Shown here: piece after piece, positions 55,549 to 63,080 of the stretch | How the letters are laid out: the number at the start of each line of letters is the position of its first letter | How positions within the stretch are numbered: the stretch's first letter is position 1 | NCBI GenBank assembly: GCA_934141555.1 | Contig: CAKPCK010000006.1 | Span: forward strand, 25,754 to 89,753 | Length of the DNA: 64,000 bases | From: an uncultured Clostridia bacterium | GTDB lineage: Bacteria; Bacillota; Clostridia; TANB77; CAG-508 | Direction of reading: 5' to 3' | Program-made: the position numbers and the translations under genes | The notes under the pieces: model-generated | The model's input: the letters and a program-made list of their open reading frames with translations, nothing else | The model's database searches: none | Told to the model about the DNA's origin: nothing

Positions 55549-56019
55549 GTGAAAGTAATTTTTGTTGATGTTGACGGAGTTTTAAATTCAGATGATTTTA
55601 TAGATAGTGTAAAAGGAAAACAAGATATTGATATAAAAACTGTTTTATTATTAAAAAGAGCAATTGAAGAAACAGGTGCGAAAATTGTAATGGATACATC
55701 TTTTAGATATACACAATCATTTTTAAAAGTTCAAGAAATGTTATTACAAAATGGAATTATGTTTGATAAAACACCTTTTATAGATAATGAAAGAGGAAAA
55801 GAAATAAAACAATATTTAGCTGAACATAAAGATATTGAAGATTATATTTTGTTAGATGATGTTATATTTCCAGATTTTGATGATGAGTTATTAAGCCATT
55901 TAATAAAAATGGATGATACAAATTCAAGAGGAATAGGAAAAGGACTTCAAGAAAAAGATATAGAAGAAATTATCAGAAGATTTGGAAGAAAAAAAGTTTT
56001 TGAAGAAGTTGAAAGATAG
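55549..56019 (+). CDS. HAD-like protein
   Basis: 156 aa, GTG start directly after the gltX stop; AAGGAG lies inside the end of gltX. HAD motif I FVDVDGVLN at residues 5-13 and motif II MDTSFRY; LLDDVIFPDF may hold motif IV acidic residues. Resembles the HAD_SAK group (HAD domains related to Swiss-army-knife RNA repair proteins), small cytoplasmic phosphatases of unknown substrate. Translationally coupled to gltX. Confidence 0.72.
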   Translation: MKVIFVDVDGVLNSDDFIDSVKGKQDIDIKTVLLLKRAIEETGAKIVMDTSFRYTQSFLKVQEMLLQNGIMFDKTPFIDNERGKEIKQYLAEHKDIEDYILLDDVIFPDFDDELLSHLIKMDDTNSRGIGKGLQEKDIEEIIRRFGRKKVFEEVER

Positions 56020-56029
56020 GAGGAACAAT

Positions 56030-56215
56030 ATGGATTATAACATAGGAGATATAGTTAGAACCAAAAAAACACATCCATGTGGAAGTAAACTTTGGGAGAT
56101 AACCAGAGTTGGTGTTGATTTTAAATTAAAATGCCTAGGTTGTGGTCATATTGTTGTTCTTGAAAGACCTAAAGCTTTAAAGGCAATAACTAAATTAGAG
56201 AAAAAAGTAGAATAG
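56030..56215 (+). CDS. DUF951 family protein
   Basis: 61 aa. YNIGDIVRTKKTHPCGSKLW and CLGCGHIVVLERPK match DUF951 (YyzM-like) with its conserved cysteines. Function unknown; often near rpsF/ychF in other Firmicutes. RBS TAGGAGG 6 bases before ATG. Last gene of the gltX unit. Confidence 0.9.
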   Translation: MDYNIGDIVRTKKTHPCGSKLWEITRVGVDFKLKCLGCGHIVVLERPKALKAITKLEKKVE

Positions 56216-56252
56216 AAAAAGCCCTCGTCATTGCGACGAGAGCTTTTTTAGT
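56216..56252. terminator. bidirectional terminator
   Basis: AAAAAGC-CCTCGTC / GACGAG-AGCTTTTTT stem between convergent genes. Confidence 0.85.
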
Positions 56253-56253
56253 C

Positions 56254-56691
56254 TCAAACCCGAAGAATCCCAATTTCTTCAGACCCCTTGGAGATAATCC
56301 ACTGATCACCACAGGGGTTGGAATCATTTCCGCACCATTTCATATTGACATTGTGCTTGTGTGCGATGTCAAAGATGGTTTTAAAATGGCTATTCTTCAA
56401 GATTCTCCAGTTTGCGCGAGAAATGGAAACTTTTTCTTCAGGAACTTTCCAAAGCCATTCTTGGTTAATCGGCTTACATTCCTGTGAAATATGGTTACCA
56501 CGAATATTCCTTGCACCAAAATTGAATGTTTTGGGACTATCAGGCGAAGAACAGACTTCATAAGGGTATAACCAATCCCTCATTACACATCTGCATTCCT
56601 TATAGAGCTTTTCAGAATCCTCACCAAAGATGCTGGTGAGTGGAATTGGTTTTCTGAAATTTTTCGGGTTTTCAATCCAAATATTGTCCAT
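56254..56691 (-). CDS. orphan hypothetical protein with foreign codon use
   Basis: 145 aa, not recognised. Soluble, Trp- and Cys-rich (KWCGNDSNPCGDQW near the C-terminus, NQEWLWKVPEEKVSISRANW). Codons such as AAC, ATC, GGC and CTT and a CGG near the 3' end differ from neighbouring genes, suggesting transfer. RBS GGAGGAAAA. It has a perfect promoter on the minus strand (TTGACA 56806-56801, TATAAT 56783-56778), an ~80-base leader with a GGGCAACTGCCC hairpin, and a terminator: a complete single-gene cassette. Confidence 0.65.
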   Translation of the reverse strand: MDNIWIENPKNFRKPIPLTSIFGEDSEKLYKECRCVMRDWLYPYEVCSSPDSPKTFNFGARNIRGNHISQECKPINQEWLWKVPEEKVSISRANWRILKNSHFKTIFDIAHKHNVNMKWCGNDSNPCGDQWIISKGSEEIGILRV

Positions 56692-56777
56692 AATGCTTTT
56701 CCTCCGTGGGCAGTTGCCCGCTTATTGTTGTGTTTTCTTGCTGAAAAACGAAGCTTTCAACATATGACCTATCTTTT

Positions 56778-56806
56778 ATTATAACAAAATTTACAGAAAA
56801 TGTCAA
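56778..56806 (-). promoter_or_regulatory. consensus sigma-A promoter
   Basis: TTGACA (56806-56801) and TATAAT (56783-56778), both perfect, 17-base spacer. Confidence 0.85.
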
Positions 56807-56817
56807 ATTGAAAACAG

Positions 56818-56852
56818 AAAAAGAGCTATAAATCAAGCTCTTTTTTCTTTTA
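56818..56852. terminator. terminator of engB
   Basis: AAAAAGAGCT / AGCTCTTTTTT stem; the minus-strand tail is TTTTTCTG, plus tail is longer. Confidence 0.6.
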
Positions 56853-56893
56853 TAATTCGACAAAATATTTTATAAAAAATATAAATTTGACAT

Positions 56894-57475
56894 TTAAATA
56901 TATTGTTCAATAATATTCCAAACATCTTCACAATAAATTTTTTTTTCAGAAGAGAATGGTAGTGTAGTAATATCACCAATAGGGTTCAATTGATTTTGAA
57001 TATTTTTAGAAGCATCAAGAACCTTAGTTTTAGCAATTTTATCAGCTTTATTTGTAAGAATCATACAAGGAAGACCACTTCTAATAACATAATCATACAT
57101 TAAAAAATCATTTGAAGTAGGGTCATGTCTAATATCAACTAAAAATATAATTAAACAAATTTCTTTACGATGTTTTAAATAACTTTCAATAAATTCTCCA
57201 ACTTTTACTTGTTCTTGTTTTGACATTTTGCTATAACCATAACCAGGTAAATCAACAAAATAAAATTTGTCATCCATATTATAAAAATTTAGTTGACGAG
57301 TTTTACCAGGTTCACTACTTGTACGTGCAAGCTTTCTTCTATTAATCATTGTATTAACAAAACTAGATTTTCCAACATTAGACTTTCCAACTAAAACAAC
57401 TTCTGGTAGACCATTTTGTGGATATTGACTTTCTTTTACAGCAGAAACCTCAAAACGTGGATTTTTTATTATCAT
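56894..57475 (-). CDS. engB: ribosome biogenesis GTP-binding protein EngB (YsxC/YihA)
   Basis: 193 aa. GTPase motifs GKSNVGKSSFVN (G1), the T in TSSEPGKTR (G2), VDLPGYGYSKM (G3), TNKADK (G4). The FVDLPGYGYS sequence is diagnostic. Needed for 50S assembly. RBS AGAAAGGAA upstream. Confidence 0.95.
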   Translation of the reverse strand: MIIKNPRFEVSAVKESQYPQNGLPEVVLVGKSNVGKSSFVNTMINRRKLARTSSEPGKTRQLNFYNMDDKFYFVDLPGYGYSKMSKQEQVKVGEFIESYLKHRKEICLIIFLVDIRHDPTSNDFLMYDYVIRSGLPCMILTNKADKIAKTKVLDASKNIQNQLNPIGDITTLPFSSEKKIYCEDVWNIIEQYI

Positions 57476-57547
57476 AATTAAATTCCTTTCTTATACATAA
57501 TATGTGGATATTATAACATTGAAAATTTAAAAGTGCAAGTTAATTGC

Positions 57548-57576
57548 TTGTAAACTTAAAATGGTTGTGCTAGAAT
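57548..57576 (+). promoter_or_regulatory. sigma-A-type promoter
   Basis: TTGTAA (57548-57553), TAGAAT (57571-57576), 17-base spacer, ahead of the HD gene. Confidence 0.55.
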
Positions 57577-57604
57577 AAAAACATAGAAGAAAGGGATGAC
57601 ATAA

Positions 57605-58648
57605 ATGAATAATTATTTCGAAACATTAGATAGTGAAATAAAAGAATATTTTAAAATATTATCAAATGAAATTCCTGGTTTTTTAAATGAATATATAAAT
57701 ACAAAAGAAATGCAAAAACAAGCAGGAATAAGTGTGTCATGTGGCACATATTATACTAAATTATTTGATAAAATGATATGGTATTCAAGTTTAGACCATA
57801 GTATAGCTGTAAGCTTAATTGTGTGGAATTTTACAAAAGACAGAAAGCAAACACTTGCAGGATTATTTCATGATATAGCAACACCAGTATTTAAACATAG
57901 TATAGATTTTATGAATGGAGATTATGAAAAACAGGAATCAACAGAAGAACTTACAACTAGAATAATAAGTGAATCAAAAGAGATAATGGAATTATTAAAA
58001 AGAGATGGAATAAAAGTAGAAGAAGTTAATGATTATCATATATATCCAATAGCAGATAACGATACACCAATGTTATCAGCAGATAGATTGGAATATACAT
58101 TATCAAATGGATTAGGAGTTCGTAAAAAAGTTTGGAACTTAAATGATATAAAAGAAATTTATGATAATATAGAAGTACAAAAAAATGAGCAAGGAATTGA
58201 TGAACTAGGTTTTAAAGACAAACAAATTGCAGAAAAATTTGTGAAAGGAATGAGAATATTATCAAATTCATATATAGATAATAAAACAAAGTTATCAATG
58301 CAATTTTTGGCAGATATAATAAAAAATATGTCTTATAAAAATTTAATAACCAAAAAAGATTTATATGAATTATCTGAAAAAGAAGTAATAGAAAAAATTG
58401 AAAATTGTACTTATAACGATATCACTAAAAAATTTGATTTCTGGAAAAATGCTTGTGAAATAAAAGAAAGTGATAAAGAAGTTAAAGGTAAATATTGTGT
58501 AAATATAAATGCAAAAATAAGATATATAAATCCATTAGTAAATGGAAAAAGAGTAAGTAAAATATCTGAAATTGCAAAAGAAGAAATTCAAAAGGCAGTT
58601 GAATTTAAAACACAAAAATATGCATATTTAGATTTTGACAATTTTTAA
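57605..58648 (+). CDS. HD-domain phosphohydrolase
   Basis: 347 aa, soluble. HD motif pattern: SSLDHSIAVSL (H), GLFHDIATPVFKHS (HD), and the distal ADRLEYTLSNG (D). Acts on a phosphorylated nucleotide-like substrate by family knowledge; which one is not visible. RBS AAAGGGATGA. Start of a plus-strand run with the flavin reductase-like and RlmD-like genes. Confidence 0.82.
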   Translation: MNNYFETLDSEIKEYFKILSNEIPGFLNEYINTKEMQKQAGISVSCGTYYTKLFDKMIWYSSLDHSIAVSLIVWNFTKDRKQTLAGLFHDIATPVFKHSIDFMNGDYEKQESTEELTTRIISESKEIMELLKRDGIKVEEVNDYHIYPIADNDTPMLSADRLEYTLSNGLGVRKKVWNLNDIKEIYDNIEVQKNEQGIDELGFKDKQIAEKFVKGMRILSNSYIDNKTKLSMQFLADIIKNMSYKNLITKKDLYELSEKEVIEKIENCTYNDITKKFDFWKNACEIKESDKEVKGKYCVNINAKIRYINPLVNGKRVSKISEIAKEEIQKAVEFKTQKYAYLDFDNF

Positions 58649-58707
58649 TTTTTATAATAATATAATGGTACAGACATAAGATTAGAAAAAAGAAAGGAAG
58701 AAATACA

Positions 58708-59649
58708 ATGGAAAAGAAAATTGAAGAATTAAATGGATTTAAAGATTTGAGAATAGTTGATAATTTTTATCAAACATCAAGCTTTTTTCCAATGCCAACA
58801 ACAGAAATAGGAACATTAAGTGAATCAGGTCAAACAAATTTGGGGTCATATTCACTATGTTTCCCATATTACATAGCAGGAAAGGACTATTATGCAATGT
58901 TACTTTGTTGTAGAAATAGTTCAAATACAGCTAAAAATATATTAAGAACAGGAAAATGCACAATTAATTTTATAACAGATAAAAGAAAATATTTTAAAGA
59001 AGCAGTAAGACTAGGATATCCAGGAGAAACAACTGAAGAAAAAATGAAAGATTGTATTTTTAATTTAGTTGATGGAAAAAGAGCAAGAGAAAATCCAAAT
59101 GAACAATATCCAAAAATAATCCAAGAAGCATTTCAAGTATTTGAATGTACATGGGTTAGAGAATTAGATGGAGCAGAAAATGATAAAGTACAAGATGAAT
59201 ATTTACCACCATATCATCAATTTAATGGAATAACAAGCCAATTTGGAGCACATTTCATATTAAAAATTGATAATATCTTAATGAAACCAAAATATTATGA
59301 TGCAATAATAAATGGAGTTAATGCAAATGTATTTCCACAAGTTCCAGTAGATTATGGATATCGTGATAATAAAAACTTCTGGTATACAAGATTTAAAAGA
59401 CCTATATCAGAGCCAATTCCAGCAAGTAAAGGAATTAGTTTAGATACAGTAAAATATGCAGCGTCAAGAATTGATCCAGAAATAAAATTTACAGATGAAG
59501 CATGTGCGAAATTAATAAAAGTTCCAAGAGTATTTTTAAACACTGTATTAAAGGGTTGTGTTGCATGGGCAAAAGAAAATAATGTAACATTAATTACAGA
59601 AAAGGAAATGGCTATAATTCAAGATAAAAGAAATAAAGAGAAGAAATAA
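58708..59649 (+). CDS. flavin reductase-like protein with PCP_red-like tail
   Basis: 313 aa. Residues ~20-110 look like the FMN-binding split barrel of flavin reductases (TEIGTLSESGQTNLGSYSLC, NTAKNILRTGKCTINFI). Residues ~255-305 (KFTDEACAKLIKVPRVFLNT, VAWAKENNVTLITEKEMA) match the small PCP_red domain otherwise found at the C-terminus of light-independent protochlorophyllide reductase. The middle is family-specific. Likely binds FMN; the substrate is unknown. RBS AGAAAGGAAG. Confidence 0.7.
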   Translation: MEKKIEELNGFKDLRIVDNFYQTSSFFPMPTTEIGTLSESGQTNLGSYSLCFPYYIAGKDYYAMLLCCRNSSNTAKNILRTGKCTINFITDKRKYFKEAVRLGYPGETTEEKMKDCIFNLVDGKRARENPNEQYPKIIQEAFQVFECTWVRELDGAENDKVQDEYLPPYHQFNGITSQFGAHFILKIDNILMKPKYYDAIINGVNANVFPQVPVDYGYRDNKNFWYTRFKRPISEPIPASKGISLDTVKYAASRIDPEIKFTDEACAKLIKVPRVFLNTVLKGCVAWAKENNVTLITEKEMAIIQDKRNKEKK

Positions 59650-59673
59650 ACAACATATATAGGATGTGAGAAA

Positions 59674-60810
59674 ATGAATTGCGAAATTCAAGAAAAATGT
59701 GGAGGTTGTGCATATGGAAAAAAGCAATATGCACAACAATTAAAAGATAAAACAGAATATGTAGAAAAACAATTAAAAAAGTTAAAGCAAAATGTGAAAG
59801 TAAATTATTGTATAGGAATGGAAAATCCATATAATTACAGGAATAAAGGAAAGTATGCTTTTAAAAACGGAAAAATGGGATTCTTTGAAGAAGGAACTCA
59901 TAAAATTGTATATGCAAAATGTGCAATACAAAATGAAAAAATAAATCAAGTTGCAGATTATATATTTGAACTTGTAAAAAAATATCATATTAGTATTTAT
60001 AATGAAGATACAGGAAAAGGATTTTTAAGACATGTAGTAATTAGATATGGATTTTTTACAGATGAAATAATGGTTATCTTTGTTACTACAGATGGAAAAA
60101 TGTATAAAAAACAAGATATCATAAAAGATTTAACAACAAAATTTAAAGAGATAAAATCTGTTATTCAAAATATTAATGTAAAAGAAACTAATGCAATATT
60201 AGGAAACAAAAATTTTAAAATGTATGGAACAGATTTTATAATGGACAAGCTTGGAGATTTAAAAATAAAAATTTCACCACTATCTTTTTATCAAGTAAAT
60301 CCTATTCAAATGAAAAAGTTGTATGATATAGCAATTGATTTTGCTAAACTTACAGGGAATGAAGTTGTTTATGACTTATATTCTGGAATTGGCACAATTT
60401 CTTTAAGTGTAGCAAAGAAAGCCAAAAAGGTTTATGGAATAGAAATTGTAAAAGATGCAGTAATTGATGCAAGAGCAAATGCTAGAATGAATAATATTAC
60501 AAATGCTTCTTTTATGGATGGAAAAGTTGAAGAATTATTACCAAAATTGTGTAATAAAGAAAAGGCTGATGTGGTTTTTGTTGATCCACCTAGAAGTGGA
60601 TTAGATGGTAAAACAATTAAGACAATTCTTAAAGTAAAACCAAAAAAGCTTGTTTATATTAGTTGTAATCCTGATACTTTGGCGGATAATTTAGTATCAT
60701 TCGAAAAATATTATGATATTAAGGTTGTACAACCTGTGGATATGTTTCCTTTTACTCATCACGTTGAGAATATTGCAGTATTACAATTAAAATATGAAAA
60801 AGTGGTATGA
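59674..60810 (+). CDS. RlmD/RlmCD-type 23S rRNA uracil-C5 methyltransferase
   Basis: 378 aa. N-terminal Fe-S cysteines (CEIQEKCGGCAYG and AKCAIQ), SAM site VYDLYSGIGTISLSVA, FVDPPRSGLDGK, and catalytic Cys in VYISCNPDTLADN. No TRAM domain is seen, so it is shorter than E. coli RlmD. Methylates U747 and/or U1939 by family. Stop codon is TGA, showing TGA terminates in this genome. RBS GGATGTGAG weak. Confidence 0.9.
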   Translation: MNCEIQEKCGGCAYGKKQYAQQLKDKTEYVEKQLKKLKQNVKVNYCIGMENPYNYRNKGKYAFKNGKMGFFEEGTHKIVYAKCAIQNEKINQVADYIFELVKKYHISIYNEDTGKGFLRHVVIRYGFFTDEIMVIFVTTDGKMYKKQDIIKDLTTKFKEIKSVIQNINVKETNAILGNKNFKMYGTDFIMDKLGDLKIKISPLSFYQVNPIQMKKLYDIAIDFAKLTGNEVVYDLYSGIGTISLSVAKKAKKVYGIEIVKDAVIDARANARMNNITNASFMDGKVEELLPKLCNKEKADVVFVDPPRSGLDGKTIKTILKVKPKKLVYISCNPDTLADNLVSFEKYYDIKVVQPVDMFPFTHHVENIAVLQLKYEKVV

Positions 60811-60812
60811 AT

Positions 60813-60857
60813 AAAAAAAGAAACTAGATTTATTATTATCAAGTTTCTTTTTTTATG
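60813..60857. terminator. bidirectional terminator
   Basis: AAAAAGAAACT / AAGTTTCTTTTT stem between convergent genes. Confidence 0.8.
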
Positions 60858-60858
60858 T

Positions 60859-62145
60859 TTATTTTGTAGGAATTAATTTCTCTTTTCCGCCCATATATGG
60901 TTGTAAAACTTTAGGAACAGTAATACTTCCATCTTTATTATAGTTACATTCAATTAAAGCGATTAAGGCTCTTGGTGTAGCTAAAACAGTATTATTTAAA
61001 GTATGAACAAATTTATTGCCATCTTTTGTTTTATATCTAATATTTAGACGTCTAGCTTGTGCATCTCCTAAAGTAGAACAAGAACAAACTTCAAAATATT
61101 TTTGTTGACGTGGGCTCCAAGCTTCTATATCACAAGATTTTACTTTTAAATCTGCCATATCACCACTACAACAATCAAGTTGTCTTACTGGAATATCTAA
61201 GCTTCTAAATAATTCAACAGACATTTTCCACATTTTATTATACCAATCCATAGATTCTTCTGGTTTACAAAGAACAATCATTTCTTGTTTTTCGAATTGA
61301 TGAACTCTATATAATCCTCTTTCTTCAAGACCGTGTGATCCAATTTCTTTTCTAAAACATGGGGAATAAGAAGTTAAAGTAAGAGGTAATTGAGATTCAT
61401 CAACAATTTGTTCCTTAAATCTTCCAATCATACTATGTTCTGATGTACCAATTAAATATAAATCTTCACCTTCAATTTTGTACATCATAGCTTCCATTTC
61501 ATCAAAAGACATAACACCATTAACAACACTACTTCTAATCATAAATGGTGGAATACAATATGTGAAACCATGATTAATCATAAAGTCACGAGCATATGCA
61601 AGCATTGCTTCATGTAAACGTGCTATATCACCAATTAAATAATAAAAACCAACACCACTTGTACGTCCAGCACTTTCTTTATCTAATCCATCAAATTTTG
61701 CTATTATATCAGCATGATGAGGGATTTCATAATTTGGAACTATTGGTTCACCAAATCTTTGAACTTCAACATTTTCACTATCATCTTTTCCTATTGGAAC
61801 AGAATCATCAATTATATTAGGTATTTTCATCATTCTATTTTTGATTTCATCTGTGTATTTTTTCTCAAGTTCTTCGTTTTCTTCAATTGCAGAGTTTACA
61901 CTTTGAACTTCTTGACGAATTTTACCAGCTTCTTCTTTTTTGCCAGCTTTCATAAGTTTACCGATTTCATCACTTAATCTTTTTCTTTCTGAACGAAGAT
62001 TATCTCCATTTAATTTTGCTTCTCTATTTTTTTTATCTAGTTCTATAACTTCATCAACTAGAACAAGTTTATGGTCTTGAAACTTCTTTTTTATATTTTC
62101 TTTTACTAATTCTGGATTTTCTCTTATTAATTTAATATCTATCAT
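60859..62145 (-). CDS. serS: seryl-tRNA synthetase
   Basis: 428 aa. N-terminal antiparallel coiled coil (~25-105), then class II core: motif 2 TSYSPCFRKEIGSHGLEERG, VHQFEKQEM, and motif 3 NNTVLATPRALIALIE. Charges tRNA-Ser and tRNA-Sec. No T-box lies upstream. RBS AAGGAAAGGGA. Confidence 0.96.
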   Translation of the reverse strand: MIDIKLIRENPELVKENIKKKFQDHKLVLVDEVIELDKKNREAKLNGDNLRSERKRLSDEIGKLMKAGKKEEAGKIRQEVQSVNSAIEENEELEKKYTDEIKNRMMKIPNIIDDSVPIGKDDSENVEVQRFGEPIVPNYEIPHHADIIAKFDGLDKESAGRTSGVGFYYLIGDIARLHEAMLAYARDFMINHGFTYCIPPFMIRSSVVNGVMSFDEMEAMMYKIEGEDLYLIGTSEHSMIGRFKEQIVDESQLPLTLTSYSPCFRKEIGSHGLEERGLYRVHQFEKQEMIVLCKPEESMDWYNKMWKMSVELFRSLDIPVRQLDCCSGDMADLKVKSCDIEAWSPRQQKYFEVCSCSTLGDAQARRLNIRYKTKDGNKFVHTLNNTVLATPRALIALIECNYNKDGSITVPKVLQPYMGGKEKLIPTK

Positions 62146-62292
62146 AACGTATATCCCTTTCCTTTTTTAATACCTCAATTAGAGGTTATACTTTGCATAT
62201 TATACAATAAAATTATGGAAAATTCAATAAAAATTACATAAATTGTGCATAATAAGAAAAATGAGCCAATATAATGTTTGGAGGAGGAGAAT

Positions 62293-62580
62293 ATGCAAGA
62301 AGAATATTTAATGAGTAAAATGTTAAAAGGTAAAACAGAACAAGAGAAGGAGATAGAATTATTGAGAAATATTATTGAAACAAGAGAAAAATTAAAAAAT
62401 GCTAGAAGTAATTTTGAATATGCAGAAGATGATATGATTGATTACTATATTTATCAGATAAAGGCAAACCAGTCCAAACTTGATTATTTGATTAAAGTTG
62501 CAAAAAAGAAGGGGATAGTTCTTACAAGAAATAATGAAATAAAAATAAGAATGTTTATGGAAAACGAACTAGTAGGGTAG
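62293..62580 (+). CDS. DUF2508 (YaaL-like) protein
   Basis: 95 aa. ATG at 62293 chosen for GGAGGAGGAG upstream. Helical; EKEIELLRNIIETREKLKNA and ARSNFEYAEDDMIDYYIYQI fit the DUF2508 pattern (MIDYxIYxLKA). Unknown function; in Bacillus the homologue lies by recR and bofA. Confidence 0.82.
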   Translation: MQEEYLMSKMLKGKTEQEKEIELLRNIIETREKLKNARSNFEYAEDDMIDYYIYQIKANQSKLDYLIKVAKKKGIVLTRNNEIKIRMFMENELVG

Positions 62581-62599
62581 AAATTTTTTTACAATAAAA

Positions 62600-62642
62600 A
62601 AGAAACGAGGGAGAATAGTGTTTAAACTATCTCCCTCGTTTT
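62600..62642. terminator. bidirectional terminator
   Basis: AAACGAGGGAGA-ATAGT / ACTAT-CTCCCTCGTTT stem, TTT on both outer sides; shared by convergent genes. Confidence 0.85.
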
Positions 62643-62659
62643 GGAGGAGTTTCAAAGAG

Positions 62660-62914
62660 TTAAGAATCAACTCTATTGAATTCCACGAGGATATTTACCT
62701 CTTGCTCGGCACTTTCTGTGTAGACAACTCTCTTTTTTCCCGGAAATGCATTTCTGAATGTCGAATTAAAGTCAGACTTCATTTTGAATGTGGTTCCGAA
62801 CAACAAGGGAGCACGGATGATTTTTTTCTCCCCAGTCCGCATGTCATAGACAATGAAATTGCCATTACAGCTGTCAGTAGGTTCGAAGTGGACAAGAACG
62901 GTCAGATTCATCAT
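62660..62914 (-). CDS. orphan small protein with foreign codon use
   Basis: 84 aa, not recognised. RBS AGGAGG with a good spacer before tandem ATGs; the overlapping plus-strand ORF lacks one. Beta-rich, with a Cys and basic middle (TGEKKIIRAPLLFGTTFKM). Codon use is GC-richer than neighbours and includes in-frame CGG followed by A (62839-62836). Own promoter on the minus strand (TTGATT 62974-62969, TATAAT 62951-62946), own terminator: a single-gene cassette. Confidence 0.65.
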   Translation of the reverse strand: MMNLTVLVHFEPTDSCNGNFIVYDMRTGEKKIIRAPLLFGTTFKMKSDFNSTFRNAFPGKKRVVYTESAEQEVNILVEFNRVDS

Positions 62915-63014
62915 ATGGATCCCCTCCTAAAAATTTGATATAGATATTATATAACAAAAAAATAAATAAATCAATAGCTTTACATAAAAAACAAAAATTA
63001 AATAAATAAAACTA

Positions 63015-63043
63015 TTGAAATTTAGGAAAAATTACGATAAAAT
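63015..63043 (+). promoter_or_regulatory. sigma-A-type promoter of smc
   Basis: TTGAAA (63015-63020), TAAAAT (63038-63043), 17-base spacer. Confidence 0.7.
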
Positions 63044-63080
63044 ACAAACAGAAAAACGAAAAAACAAAGGTGAAAAAAAC

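Noticed and set aside
60859..62277. T-box in front of serS
   Set aside because: The short upstream region has no T-box core sequence or terminator.
62618..62938. 106-codon plus-strand ORF
   Set aside because: Starts in the terminator hairpin and lacks a ribosome site; the minus-strand gene has AGGAGG and its own promoter.
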